Origin: Pseudomonadota bacterium
GTDB taxonomy: Bacteria > Pseudomonadota > Gammaproteobacteria > Pseudomonadales > Moraxellaceae
Length of the DNA stretch: 39,864 nt
Direction of reading: 5' to 3'
Assembly (NCBI GenBank): GCA_021781515.1
Contig: JAJXWR010000014.1
Coordinates: 1-39,864, forward strand
This document shows positions 1 through 7,105 of this stretch, one piece after another (positions within the stretch are counted from its first letter, which is position 1; every line of letters begins with the position of its first letter). A program made the translations under genes and the position numbers. The notes under the pieces are model-generated. The model searched no databases. It saw nothing but the letters and a program-made list of their open reading frames with translations, and had not been told where the DNA came from.

Positions 1-277
1 CCAGGCTGTGTCCCGCCATCACATCAGGAACCGCACCACCCGCTTGCCGCCAGCAACGGTATACCCCGACACTACAAGCCAGTAACACAGGCTGGGTCAC
101 TGCCGTCTGATTCAGCAAAGACTCTGGCCCCTCCTGAATCAAACAGCGCAGATCCCGACCCACCACCGTTGAAGCCTGTGCCAGGGTATCGGCAAATACC
201 TGGTTTTCCATAAAACCGGCCAACATCCCCACACTTTGTGCACCCTGACCAGGAAATACCATGGCTCGAATTGACAT
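1..277 (-). CDS. fabD: Malonyl-CoA:ACP transacylase, N-terminal part (runs off left edge)
   Basis: FabD moves the malonyl group from CoA to acyl carrier protein to feed type II fatty-acid synthesis in the cytoplasm. Only the first 92 codons are in the window. The reading frame begins MSIRAMVFPGQGAQSVGMLA, which is the FabD N-terminus with its FPGQGAQ motif, and the last residues before the edge are AGHSL, the nucleophile elbow with the catalytic Ser at residue 91. The start at 277 is preceded by an AAGGAA ribosome-binding sequence near 287-292; a second in-frame ATG lies at 262. It follows plsX on the same strand with a 59-bp gap and no fabH between them. Identification is secure; the gene is cut by the window, not broken. 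Confidence 0.95.
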   Translation of the reverse strand, partial: MSIRAMVFPGQGAQSVGMLAGFMENQVFADTLAQASTVVGRDLRCLIQEGPESLLNQTAVTQPVLLACSVGVYRCWRQAGGAVPDVMAGHSL

Positions 278-336
278 CGGACACTATTCCTTACTGTTCT
301 ATGCGCCGTATTTTGCTCAACACTCAGGCTCAACAC

Positions 337-1350
337 TCAGAGAGAGACTTGTGCCCCCGCATGCCGGGCTATAATCTCAGGCATGTTCACCTGTGCTTCC
401 TTGTAGGCGACTCCCAGGGCATTCAAAAAGCTGGCCTGACCAGCACCGCCATGACTTTTTACCACAATACCAGAAAGCCCAACCAAACTGGCTCCGTTAT
501 AGTTGGCAGGATCCATCTGTCGTTTCAGACCGTTCCAGATTGGAAAAGCCATTGCCCCCAAAATACGCCGCAACCAGGACGTCTGTATTTCCGCACGAAT
601 ACGCTGCGCCATTAAATGCGCCACTCCTTCAGAGAACTTGAGCGCTACATTACCGACAAAACCATCGCAGACAACAACATCCGCATGACCAAGAAACACC
701 CGATCACCTTCGATGTAGCCAATATAGTTCAGCGTTGAATTCTGCAACAGAACATGCGTTTTTTTAATCAACGCATTGCCTTTGATATCCTCTTCACCGA
801 TATTGATCAAGCCGATTCTGGGACGTTCTATTCCATCCAGATGTTGAGCCACTACAGACCCCATCTGGGCAAACTGCAAAAGAATCTCGGCGCTGACATC
901 CACATTCGCCCCCAGATCCAGCATATGACAATGCCCTGTCTGGGTTGGCATGGCAGAAAGAATGGCGGGCCGCTCAATTCCCGGATGTGTTTTTAACACA
1001 TGCCGACTCACAGCCATCAATGCGCCCGTATTTCCCGCACTGACCACTGCAGAAGCCAGTCCATCCCGTACTTGCTCAATGGCAAGACGCATGGAAGAAC
1101 GTTTTTTTTGCCGCAACGCCACTGAAACCGGATCCTCAGAGAAGACCTGCTCCTCGGTATGTATGACCTGAATCCGCTCAGAATGTCGCCAGCGTCTTGA
1201 TAAGCAGGAGGCTATCTGCGCCTCATCCCCCACCAGAATCGTTTGCACCTCCTGATGCAGACACAACAGACGCTCCACGGCCGGCACCGTTACCGGAGCC
1301 CCGAAATCCCCACCCATCACATCTACCGCCAGTGTCAGATCCTTCACCAT
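337..1350 (-). CDS. plsX: Phosphate acyltransferase PlsX
   Basis: PlsX converts acyl-ACP and phosphate to acyl-phosphate, the donor for PlsY in phosphatidic-acid synthesis; it is a peripheral membrane enzyme. The 337-residue product has the usual family length, begins MVKDLTLAVDVMGGDFGAP with the DVMGGD motif, and carries the conserved segments SAGNTGALMA, LDLGANVD and VVCDGFVGNVALK. It lies 21 bp after rpmF and upstream of fabD on the same strand, so it is probably cotranscribed with rpmF and the fab genes. No strong ribosome-binding site precedes the ATG, which suggests coupling to rpmF translation. The canonical next gene, fabH, is missing here. Confidence 0.97.
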   Translation of the reverse strand: MVKDLTLAVDVMGGDFGAPVTVPAVERLLCLHQEVQTILVGDEAQIASCLSRRWRHSERIQVIHTEEQVFSEDPVSVALRQKKRSSMRLAIEQVRDGLASAVVSAGNTGALMAVSRHVLKTHPGIERPAILSAMPTQTGHCHMLDLGANVDVSAEILLQFAQMGSVVAQHLDGIERPRIGLINIGEEDIKGNALIKKTHVLLQNSTLNYIGYIEGDRVFLGHADVVVCDGFVGNVALKFSEGVAHLMAQRIRAEIQTSWLRRILGAMAFPIWNGLKRQMDPANYNGASLVGLSGIVVKSHGGAGQASFLNALGVAYKEAQVNMPEIIARHAGAQVSL

Positions 1351-1371
1351 GTGAGCATCAACATCGGCACA

Positions 1372-1560
1372 TCAACTTTCTTCATCCGCCTTGTCTGGAA
1401 ACACTTTGCGCCCACGATAATAGCCATCAGGGGTCATATGATGACGCCGATGTGCCTCATGCGAATCCACATCAAAACTGATTGAGGGTGCCGACAAGGC
1501 GTCATGTGACCGACGCATATCACGCCGGGCACGGGTCTTACGATTTTGCTGAACTGCCAT
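1372..1560 (-). CDS. rpmF: 50S ribosomal protein L32
   Basis: This is the small basic large-subunit ribosomal protein L32, 62 residues. The N-terminus [20 protein letters not shown] is the characteristic L32 signature, and the C-terminal part reads [14 protein letters not shown]. The ATG at 1560 was chosen because an AAGGAG sequence lies about 6 nt upstream and because L32 proteins start with MAVQ; a GTG two codons earlier is a spurious extension. It sits between yceD and plsX, as in most Proteobacteria, where the ribosomal protein gene and lipid-synthesis genes share transcripts. Confidence 0.97.
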   Translation of the reverse strand: MAVQQNRKTRARRDMRRSHDALSAPSISFDVDSHEAHRRHHMTPDGYYRGRKVFPDKADEES

Positions 1561-1689
1561 AACCACTCCTTAAGGCTTCGACGCCCATGATATTACTGCT
1601 TTTAAATAAACAAGACTGCATTGCATTGTTACGTTTTTCTCACCTGATCTGAAAGACACTCTGCAATCATGTCTTGCTCAGACCACACC

Positions 1690-2295
1690 TCATTTATCTG
1701 CCGTTTTATTTGCCAATAACTGCGCCAACTGGGCAAACGGCCTGACTTTTTCAGTCGATCGCTCAGCAGGAAGCACTGCTGGTCCAGCGGGCTTCTCAAC
1801 ACAATCCTCGACAACATCCTCGACAAAATCCTCAACCACCTTCCCGCAGAGTGCCCGATCTGCGTGCATGGCCACCAGAGGCAGACTCAGTAATAACTCA
1901 TCCTCCAGGACATCCAGAAGATTCAGATACCCTTCCGCATCGGTGAGCACGTAGTCTTCCTGTTGCGCCGTTCCGATCAGTGACTCTTCATCCCTGGCAA
2001 TCCGCAGAAACACCTGTTCCTGAAACGACCACACCATCGGTTCCAGGCAACGTTGGCATTCCAGAGCAACCTCCCCTGAAAACGCCAGATCCAAAAGTAC
2101 CTGTTTCTTCGGATCCAGAGAAAAAACCGCCTGCATACGCACGCAATCCGTTGTTTCAGCCACCGTACCTACCGTTTCCAGCCATCTTGGCAATGCAGAC
2201 AGGGCAACATCAACATTCAGAACCGTACCCCGGTCTGCCCAGCGACGCACATCCACATGGGTTAAAAAATCACTGCGAGACTCAGGGGGTAGCAT
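1690..2295 (-). CDS. yceD: DUF177 / YceD family protein
   Basis: YceD (DUF177) proteins are encoded immediately upstream of rpmF across bacteria and, in plants and E. coli, are linked to 23S rRNA metabolism; the molecular activity is not settled. The 201-residue product has the family core, including ALECQRCLEPM with its CxxC pair (about residues 78-88) and a later ALCG. An acidic, repetitive stretch (VVEDFVEDVVEDCVE) follows ALCG and looks lineage-specific. The gap to rpmF is 129 bp. The start is uncertain: a near-consensus promoter has its -10 element over the ATG at 2295, so a downstream start such as the GTG at 2256 (MDVRRWADRG) is possible. No ribosome-binding site is visible at either. 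Confidence 0.88.
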   Translation of the reverse strand: MLPPESRSDFLTHVDVRRWADRGTVLNVDVALSALPRWLETVGTVAETTDCVRMQAVFSLDPKKQVLLDLAFSGEVALECQRCLEPMVWSFQEQVFLRIARDEESLIGTAQQEDYVLTDAEGYLNLLDVLEDELLLSLPLVAMHADRALCGKVVEDFVEDVVEDCVEKPAGPAVLPAERSTEKVRPFAQLAQLLANKTADK

Positions 2296-2322
2296 GATAG
2301 TTATTTAGTATCCATTTGTCAA
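2294..2322 (-). promoter_or_regulatory. Sigma-70-type promoter for yceD-rpmF-plsX
   Basis: On the minus strand TTGACA (2317-2322) is followed after exactly 17 bp by TATCAT (2294-2299), 11 of 12 consensus positions. The -35 abuts the T-run of the terminator of the preceding gene. The -10 overlaps the annotated yceD ATG (2293-2295), so transcription would start near 2287, inside the annotated coding region. Confidence 0.6.
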
Positions 2323-2340
2323 AAATCCTGTCACAGGATA
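2320..2340 (-). terminator. Rho-independent terminator after the GGDEF gene
   Basis: Read on the minus strand, ATCCTG-TGA-CAGGAT forms a perfect 6-bp hairpin with a 3-nt loop, followed directly by TTTTTG. It lies about 46 bp after the stop of the diguanylate cyclase gene. The stem is short, but position and T-run fit. Confidence 0.6.
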
Positions 2341-2385
2341 GCATAGTTGCCACCGTCACTTGCTACAGTGACCGCTTTTCCCGGA

Positions 2386-3687
2386 TCAAGAAGCGACTTT
2401 GCCGAGATCCGGATAAAGCACAGTGTCCGTCCAGAGTTCCACTTGATTACGCCCCTGACGTTTGGCCCGATACAGCGCCGCATCGGCTGCCTCAAATAGC
2501 CGACGAGATCCCTGTTCCTGCTCCGGAACCCCACAGGCCACACCGACAGACACCGTAACTTTCTGCCCCACGGCTCCTCTCGGATGGTAAATATTCAGTG
2601 CCTCTACCCGGGCACACAATCGCAGCGCTTCCTGATAAACATCCTGTGCGCCAGTTCCTGGCCAGACCACGACAAATTCCTCCCCACCAAAACGGGCGAC
2701 AATGTCTCCCGGTCGACGTGCCGCAGTGCCTATCGCATTGGCCACCAGTTTCAGGCAACGATCACCAGCCACATGCCCGCAACTGTCATTGAACTGTTTG
2801 AAAGCATCCACATCAATCACCATCACCCCGACCATTGACGCAGCACGTGCCGCCCGCCGGCATTCCAGTTCATAACGTTCTTCAAAACTGCGGCGGTTAT
2901 GCAACCCGGTCAAGGCATCATGCCGGGACTGCACGGACAGACGCTCATTTACCACTTCAAGACTGCGGTTATGCATACGTATCTGTCTGAGCTGACAATA
3001 TAAATCCCTGCTTCCCTTTTCCAGAAAATAGCTACCACAACCCAGCATGATCCCTGCGGCAAGCAAGGCCAGGTTTTCTGTCGTCAATACCCCCAATGGA
3101 TAGTGCCCGAGACACACTGAAGTAAGATCATGCAATGCAACTCCTGTCACCATGAGCCACAAAGCATAACGCAACGGCACTCGCATCAGAATGAAACTGA
3201 ACATCCAGGACAGTAACAGCCCCATCACATACAACGGTCGCATCGCCACCGGGGCCACCAAGGAAGCCAGTTCCACGGTCAACATCACCAGAATGCAAAA
3301 CCCTGTCTGAACCCACTCATGGCCCGGCAGGGTATTAACCCAGCGATTAGCCAACAGAACACTTTGCACGGTAAAAAAAGCGACGAGGAGACGTATCGCC
3401 CCCGCCCAGGGCACCTGCTGTTCAAAGAGAAAATAATCAAAACCCGAAAGCAACAGATAAAAAACCGCTCCACCCCACAGCGCAAAACGAAAATAACGCC
3501 CCAGCATTCCCCACTGCAATTGCTGATAGGCGGTTTCTTCTTCTGGTTTAAAACATTGACTAAACGGACGATACTTGAGTTCCGCAGCAGAACAGAATCC
3601 TTCTTCGGCCGAATCTGACCAGACGCTGTCTGCGCTGACCGACCCTACAGCATTTGCTCCTGCCGTTCCGTCACTATTTGTGCTCAC
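2386..3687 (-). CDS. Membrane diguanylate cyclase (GGDEF)
   Basis: This 433-residue protein should make cyclic di-GMP from two GTP at the inner membrane. The N-terminal 60 residues are Ser/Ala/Asp-rich and soluble. About six hydrophobic segments follow (roughly 68-82, 93-113, 128-146, 150-168, 172-190, 203-221), resembling an undefined membrane sensor. The GGDEF domain starts near 253 (RHDALTGLHNRRSF). The active-site motif is intact as GGEEF (334-338), and an inhibitory I-site RPGD lies at 325-328, exactly five residues before it, so product feedback is expected. No EAL or response-regulator domain is visible. The start is a GTG with only a weak GGAA upstream. It has its own terminator and is probably monocistronic; the signal it senses is unknown. 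Confidence 0.9.
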   Translation of the reverse strand: MSTNSDGTAGANAVGSVSADSVWSDSAEEGFCSAAELKYRPFSQCFKPEEETAYQQLQWGMLGRYFRFALWGGAVFYLLLSGFDYFLFEQQVPWAGAIRLLVAFFTVQSVLLANRWVNTLPGHEWVQTGFCILVMLTVELASLVAPVAMRPLYVMGLLLSWMFSFILMRVPLRYALWLMVTGVALHDLTSVCLGHYPLGVLTTENLALLAAGIMLGCGSYFLEKGSRDLYCQLRQIRMHNRSLEVVNERLSVQSRHDALTGLHNRRSFEERYELECRRAARAASMVGVMVIDVDAFKQFNDSCGHVAGDRCLKLVANAIGTAARRPGDIVARFGGEEFVVVWPGTGAQDVYQEALRLCARVEALNIYHPRGAVGQKVTVSVGVACGVPEQEQGSRRLFEAADAALYRAKRQGRNQVELWTDTVLYPDLGKVAS

Positions 3688-3818
3688 TTATTGTTCCAGC
3701 CTGTATTTACAGTATTTTAGTCTTATGGTTTTAGCTGTGCTACCGTGTAGGTTATCTTAACTGGCGGCATTTAGCAGCACATTTACGCTGAACGGCATGC
3801 TCTGGTGATCCGTTTATG

Positions 3819-4388
3819 TTATTTATGCGAGGGTGATTTTTTTCCCTGAAATAACGTCCGCAAATCCAGACTCAAGGACGCCCCCACTTCAAAAGCGGGC
3901 TGGGTGTTTATATTGGCACCGCCATAGGATAGACGCCGGTCAATTCCCATGTCCCCGAAAAACTGCATTTTGGTGAAATGAGTAACCCATTGATACCCCG
4001 TTTCAAAGCCGCCGCCCACAATTCTCAATTGCCGCGTGGAAACTTGCGCCGCCCCCACTTGCCCGACAAACGCCCCAAAATAAAACCCATCGGTGTTGGT
4101 ATCGTGCTGAATGTACCGTCGCACACTCAGATTGACATCCCAATCATTGTTCATCTGAATATATTGACCCGCCCGCAATTCTATATTGCCGTACTGATTA
4201 CCCACCTGATAGTCAAAAAACACACCGTTATTGTAGGTGCCCACCCCTCCATAATGATCCCATGACCAGACTGGCAATGCCATAAAAAACAAGAGCAACC
4301 CCACCGCCTGTTTCCATTTTTTTTTATTCATCATTGTATGCGTGAAACATCGGCGTTCAGGCCGGTGAGGTAGCGCAAAGAACGTCAT
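3819..4388 (-). CDS. Secreted, probably outer-membrane beta-barrel protein, unknown function
   Basis: I do not recognise a specific family. The protein has a Sec signal peptide (hydrophobic VGLLLFFMALPVWS) and a mature part of about 145 residues rich in Tyr, Gly, Asn and Gln with alternating polar/hydrophobic stretches such as GNIELRAGQYIQMNNDWDVNLSV; near the C-terminus is FEVGASLSLDLRTLF. This is the look of a small beta-barrel, comparable in size to PagL/acyloxyacyl-hydrolase-like proteins, though I cannot confirm catalytic residues. Two starts are possible: the ATG at 4388 with AGGAA 5 nt upstream, or the ATG at 4331, which gives a normal-length signal peptide but no ribosome-binding site. 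The gene stands alone between the GGDEF gene and pdxB. Confidence 0.7.
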   Translation of the reverse strand: MTFFALPHRPERRCFTHTMMNKKKWKQAVGLLLFFMALPVWSWDHYGGVGTYNNGVFFDYQVGNQYGNIELRAGQYIQMNNDWDVNLSVRRYIQHDTNTDGFYFGAFVGQVGAAQVSTRQLRIVGGGFETGYQWVTHFTKMQFFGDMGIDRRLSYGGANINTQPAFEVGASLSLDLRTLFQGKKSPSHK

Positions 4389-4692
4389 ACGTTCCTGGCG
4401 TTGTGGCTTACCTGCTCACTCTCCATTATTGCCACGATCTAATTGAAACATTTTTACAATAGGCCTGCAGTTCACTACATTTTCCACACGGCAACTGAAT
4501 AACTTGCCACCAATAACTGTCTCGCTGCAATTGTCCTCCCGCTGACAACACCGCCATTCTGAGTAGTGCTGCTGGAAAGCAGCGAAAAAACACTGCCATC
4601 CATTATAATCAATAGCCACCCCAGCGACCAAAATTTTCTGTAGCAGACAGCATGACATGATTCATCATTTTTATAATTCTACATTTGTACAT
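4389..4692. other. Intergenic stretch with no convincing gene
   Basis: Between the small secreted protein and pdxB. An 80-codon minus-strand frame (4416-4658) has no recognisable motif and an unbalanced, Cys-rich composition, so I do not call it. A 5-bp hairpin GCTGC/GCAGC near 4569-4584 lacks a downstream T-run on either strand. The promoter of the downstream minus-strand gene is presumably here but is not obvious. Confidence 0.5.
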
Positions 4693-5841
4693 TTATCGGG
4701 ATTTTTCCTGCGACGTCTCTGCCACAGTGGCACCGAGCAGACAAAGTTCCTGCAACGAACGGCCGGCGCGCTCAGGTACGACATAGGCGGCACACTCAAA
4801 ACGCTGCGGATACCCCGCACGCAACCGGTCAAATCCCTGTGCGTCGCCCTCTCCCAACGCACGCAATGCCGCATCATCACGCAGTAATGGCACAATTTCA
4901 AGCATTGCCCGAGCAAAATCCATCTCAGACTGCCCATTTCCGAGAGGAATCCGCATTTTTTTCTGCGAACCAGTAGGATGCAGGAACGCAGTGGCCAGTG
5001 CTGCTGATTGCCCCAGCGGTGCTGCCAATGCCTGACAAACCATCGCCGTACCCCGCACCTTGCCCTCATAGCTATAACCTGCCACGTGCGGGGTGCCCAG
5101 TACTGTGCGGGAAAGCAGCGACATGGAAATGACCGGCTCACCGGGCCAGACATCCAGGATCAGTTTCAAGCCATTATCCTGCTGGAGGTACCGCTGCAAT
5201 CCAGCCAGTTCCACAACCTCACCACGGGACGTATTGATTAACCAGGCACCTTTCTTCAACAACTGTAGCTGCGGGTATCCCAACAGATGCAAGGTCGGCC
5301 AGGCCCCTTCCCTGACCATCGGCACATGCAGGGAAACGATATCCGCCGTCGCCAGTAATTCATCAAGCGATACCAATGGAGCAGCGGCCTGCGTCAGCCA
5401 AGGGTCGCAAACACAGACATCCATTCCCAGACTTAAAGCCATTTGTGCCAGCAATCCACCCACATGACCACAACCCACGATACCCAACCGGCGATTGCGC
5501 CATTGCAACCCATGAATTTTTTCCAGAAAACACCAGCTGGCAATCACATACTCCACCACCGCCTGTGCATTACAACCAGGGGCAGCCACAAAATACACAC
5601 CCATGGCCGCCAGTTCCTGTTCATTGACATGATCGCGGCCGATTGTACAACTCCCTACATAGCGAACCGCCGATCCTTCCAACAACCTCCGGTTGACCGG
5701 AGTGACAGAACGTACCAGCAGCAGATCCGCATCCCGGACTTCACGAGGCCCGATTGAACGCCCAGGATAACGCCTTATCTCTCCCCAATCCGCAAAAAAC
5801 TCCTCCAGACAGGGAATGTTTTCGTCTGCCACGATCTGCAT
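4693..5841 (-). CDS. pdxB: Erythronate-4-phosphate dehydrogenase
   Basis: PdxB oxidises 4-phosphoerythronate with NAD in the DXP-dependent pathway to pyridoxal 5'-phosphate (vitamin B6). The 382-residue product has the D-2-hydroxyacid dehydrogenase architecture: an N-terminal half starting MQIVADENIPC, a Rossmann GCGHVG at 123-128, the catalytic Arg in NTSRGE (R206), the Glu in WPGEP (E235), and the catalytic His in GTPHVAGYSYEGK (H252). The GYSYEGKVRGT segment and the C-terminal extension of about 110 residues are the PdxB-type dimerisation region and distinguish it from SerA and other relatives. A GGAGT ribosome-binding sequence precedes the ATG. It appears to be a single-gene unit. Confidence 0.95.
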   Translation of the reverse strand: MQIVADENIPCLEEFFADWGEIRRYPGRSIGPREVRDADLLLVRSVTPVNRRLLEGSAVRYVGSCTIGRDHVNEQELAAMGVYFVAAPGCNAQAVVEYVIASWCFLEKIHGLQWRNRRLGIVGCGHVGGLLAQMALSLGMDVCVCDPWLTQAAAPLVSLDELLATADIVSLHVPMVREGAWPTLHLLGYPQLQLLKKGAWLINTSRGEVVELAGLQRYLQQDNGLKLILDVWPGEPVISMSLLSRTVLGTPHVAGYSYEGKVRGTAMVCQALAAPLGQSAALATAFLHPTGSQKKMRIPLGNGQSEMDFARAMLEIVPLLRDDAALRALGEGDAQGFDRLRAGYPQRFECAAYVVPERAGRSLQELCLLGATVAETSQEKSR

Positions 5842-6340
5842 TCAGCATACTCCAGTGCATTCCAGCGGTTCATGATTCGTATTCCAGGCATGCCATCTAC
5901 CCACAAAACGGCTACATCAGTTGTCTACTGACGCACCTGTCCGATGCAATCCAGTCGCATTTCACTGAGCCAACTTAACCACAGAGTAATCCAGGCAACG
6001 ATCTTAGTCGAGATTTCCGTCGAGTCCGGTCGATCGTGCAGTAATGTTCAACAGCGCATCTGGCCCGATTTGGGGTAAAGAGCCGTCTAGTGTGTCCTTG
6101 CAGGTTTCGCACCTCTGTTATTGTTATTCTCCGGGTTATTATCCAGATTATTTCTTGCCTTTTCCTCACAAAAACACAACAAGACCAGAATAATCATACA
6201 CACATGGATGCATTATCATTAGCTCTGGTGCAGAAATAATTCTTTGTCAGCATACTCCTTGACAGGCAGGCACGGAATAAGACACGGCACGATTAAACAG
6301 GTTGCCGCAACTCCTGTTGGAACGATGGGGTGAGCAATAC

Positions 6341-6382
6341 AGGAAAAATATCACAATTCACTCAACCATTTTGTGTTTTCCT
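6341..6382. repeat. Imperfect inverted repeat upstream of the motor cluster
   Basis: AGGAAAA-(ATAT)-CACAA at 6341-6356 is mirrored by TTGTG-TTTTCCT at 6371-6382: 12 paired bases with a 4-nt bulge and a 14-nt loop. It lies about 40 bp before the candidate promoter, so it could be a regulator site; no function is shown. Confidence 0.35.
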
Positions 6383-6420
6383 ATCATACTTAGTGGCAGA
6401 CCGTATATGACCTTGTAAAC

Positions 6421-6450
6421 TATCCATCTGATGCGGCTAGGCTCTAAAAT
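6421..6450 (+). promoter_or_regulatory. Candidate promoter of the motor/TPR cluster
   Basis: TAAAAT at 6445-6450 matches five of six -10 positions. Eighteen bp upstream is TATCCA (6421-6426), a poor -35. The predicted start, about 6457, would lie just ahead of the leader ORF. Weak evidence. Confidence 0.3.
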
Positions 6451-6478
6451 AACACCACAGGAGACGGAAGACTGCTGA

Positions 6479-6520
6479 ATGGCGCTACTTCTTTGGCCCC
6501 TGAAAGACAGACTTGGTTGA
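6479..6520 (+). CDS. Possible 13-residue leader peptide
   Basis: An ATG at 6479 preceded by GGAAG at 7 nt opens a frame of 13 codons (MALLLWPLKDRLG) whose TGA ends 9 nt before the ATG of the first cluster gene at 6530, which itself lacks a ribosome-binding site. This geometry would allow translational coupling. A frame this short is also common by chance, so the call is tentative. Confidence 0.25.
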   Translation: MALLLWPLKDRLG

Positions 6521-6529
6521 GACGCAATT

Positions 6530-7069
6530 ATGGCAAACTGTATAAAGTTTCTGAAAATATTGGTGGTCGCTTACTGGATGCTGATGTGCGCTGCAGTTGC
6601 CTCTGCAGACGAAGCCGGCTCCAGCGTACCTTCTGATATGCAGAATCTGAAAGAGAACGTACTGAACCTCAACACCCAGCTCACCCAACTGGAAGATGAG
6701 TTACTCTACCCCAGTTCTGAATCAGCCTTGTTTATTTCCATTGATGTTGGCTCCAGTGTTCGTCTGGTTGACATCAACGTGTTGCTTGATGGCAAACATG
6801 TGGCCTACCATTACTACTCGCCGCAAGAATATGCCGCACTGACCAAAGGTGGTATGGATCGGATCTTCCATGGCAACATCACGACGGGCCAGCACGAGAT
6901 CAAGGCCGTGATTACCGGATACGACCCCTTGGGTAAAAGCTTTCAGCGAATAATGGGTTATCAATTTGTCAAGGGCAAAGAGCGGAAGTTTATTGAACTG
7001 CATATTTCCGACGATGCGAACAAATCCCAGGCGGAGTTCAATTTTCACGACTGGGATATCCGGAATTGA
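6530..7069 (+). CDS. Secreted protein of unknown function, first gene of the ExbB/TPR cluster
   Basis: The 179-residue product begins with a Sec signal peptide (hydrophobic FLKILVVAYWMLMCAAVASA, cleavage probably after ASA near residue 26). A short helical heptad-like stretch follows (MQNLKENVLNLNTQLTQLED, about 37-56), then an all-beta-looking domain (SALFISIDVGSSVRLVDINVLLDG ... GNITTGQHEIKAVITGYDP), resembling PEGA-like or carboxypeptidase-regulatory-like folds. I do not recognise a named family. Its position at the head of a co-directional run of TPR, lipoprotein, ExbB, ExbD and TonB-like genes argues that it is a periplasmic component of the same apparatus. The ATG has no clear ribosome-binding site, see the leader ORF just upstream. 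Confidence 0.8.
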   Translation: MANCIKFLKILVVAYWMLMCAAVASADEAGSSVPSDMQNLKENVLNLNTQLTQLEDELLYPSSESALFISIDVGSSVRLVDINVLLDGKHVAYHYYSPQEYAALTKGGMDRIFHGNITTGQHEIKAVITGYDPLGKSFQRIMGYQFVKGKERKFIELHISDDANKSQAEFNFHDWDIRN

Positions 7070-7105
7070 TCCGGTAATACCCGGCAGTACTGGTCAGGAC
7101 AAAAA

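Larger units (their letters stand above)
5842..6478. other. Long intergenic region between divergent pdxB and the motor cluster
   Basis: About 640 bp lacking a gene I can support. A 64-codon minus-strand frame (5975-6169) is Arg-rich with no family signature. The region is AT-richer toward 6500 and should hold the divergent promoters of pdxB and the plus-strand cluster. An imperfect inverted repeat lies at 6341-6382 and a candidate promoter at 6421-6450. I see no tRNA fold or terminator. Confidence 0.5.

Noticed and set aside
238-1485. Several plus-strand frames opposite fabD, plsX and rpmF
   Set aside because: They are antisense shadows of well-identified genes and encode nothing recognisable; the same holds for frames opposite yhdP, mreB, rng and the TPR genes.
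4416-4658. 80-codon minus-strand frame
   Set aside because: No motif, no plausible signal or ribosome-binding site, Cys-rich unbalanced composition; judged non-coding.
5975-6169. 64-codon minus-strand frame in the long intergenic region
   Set aside because: Arg-rich low-complexity translation with no family resemblance and no ribosome-binding site.
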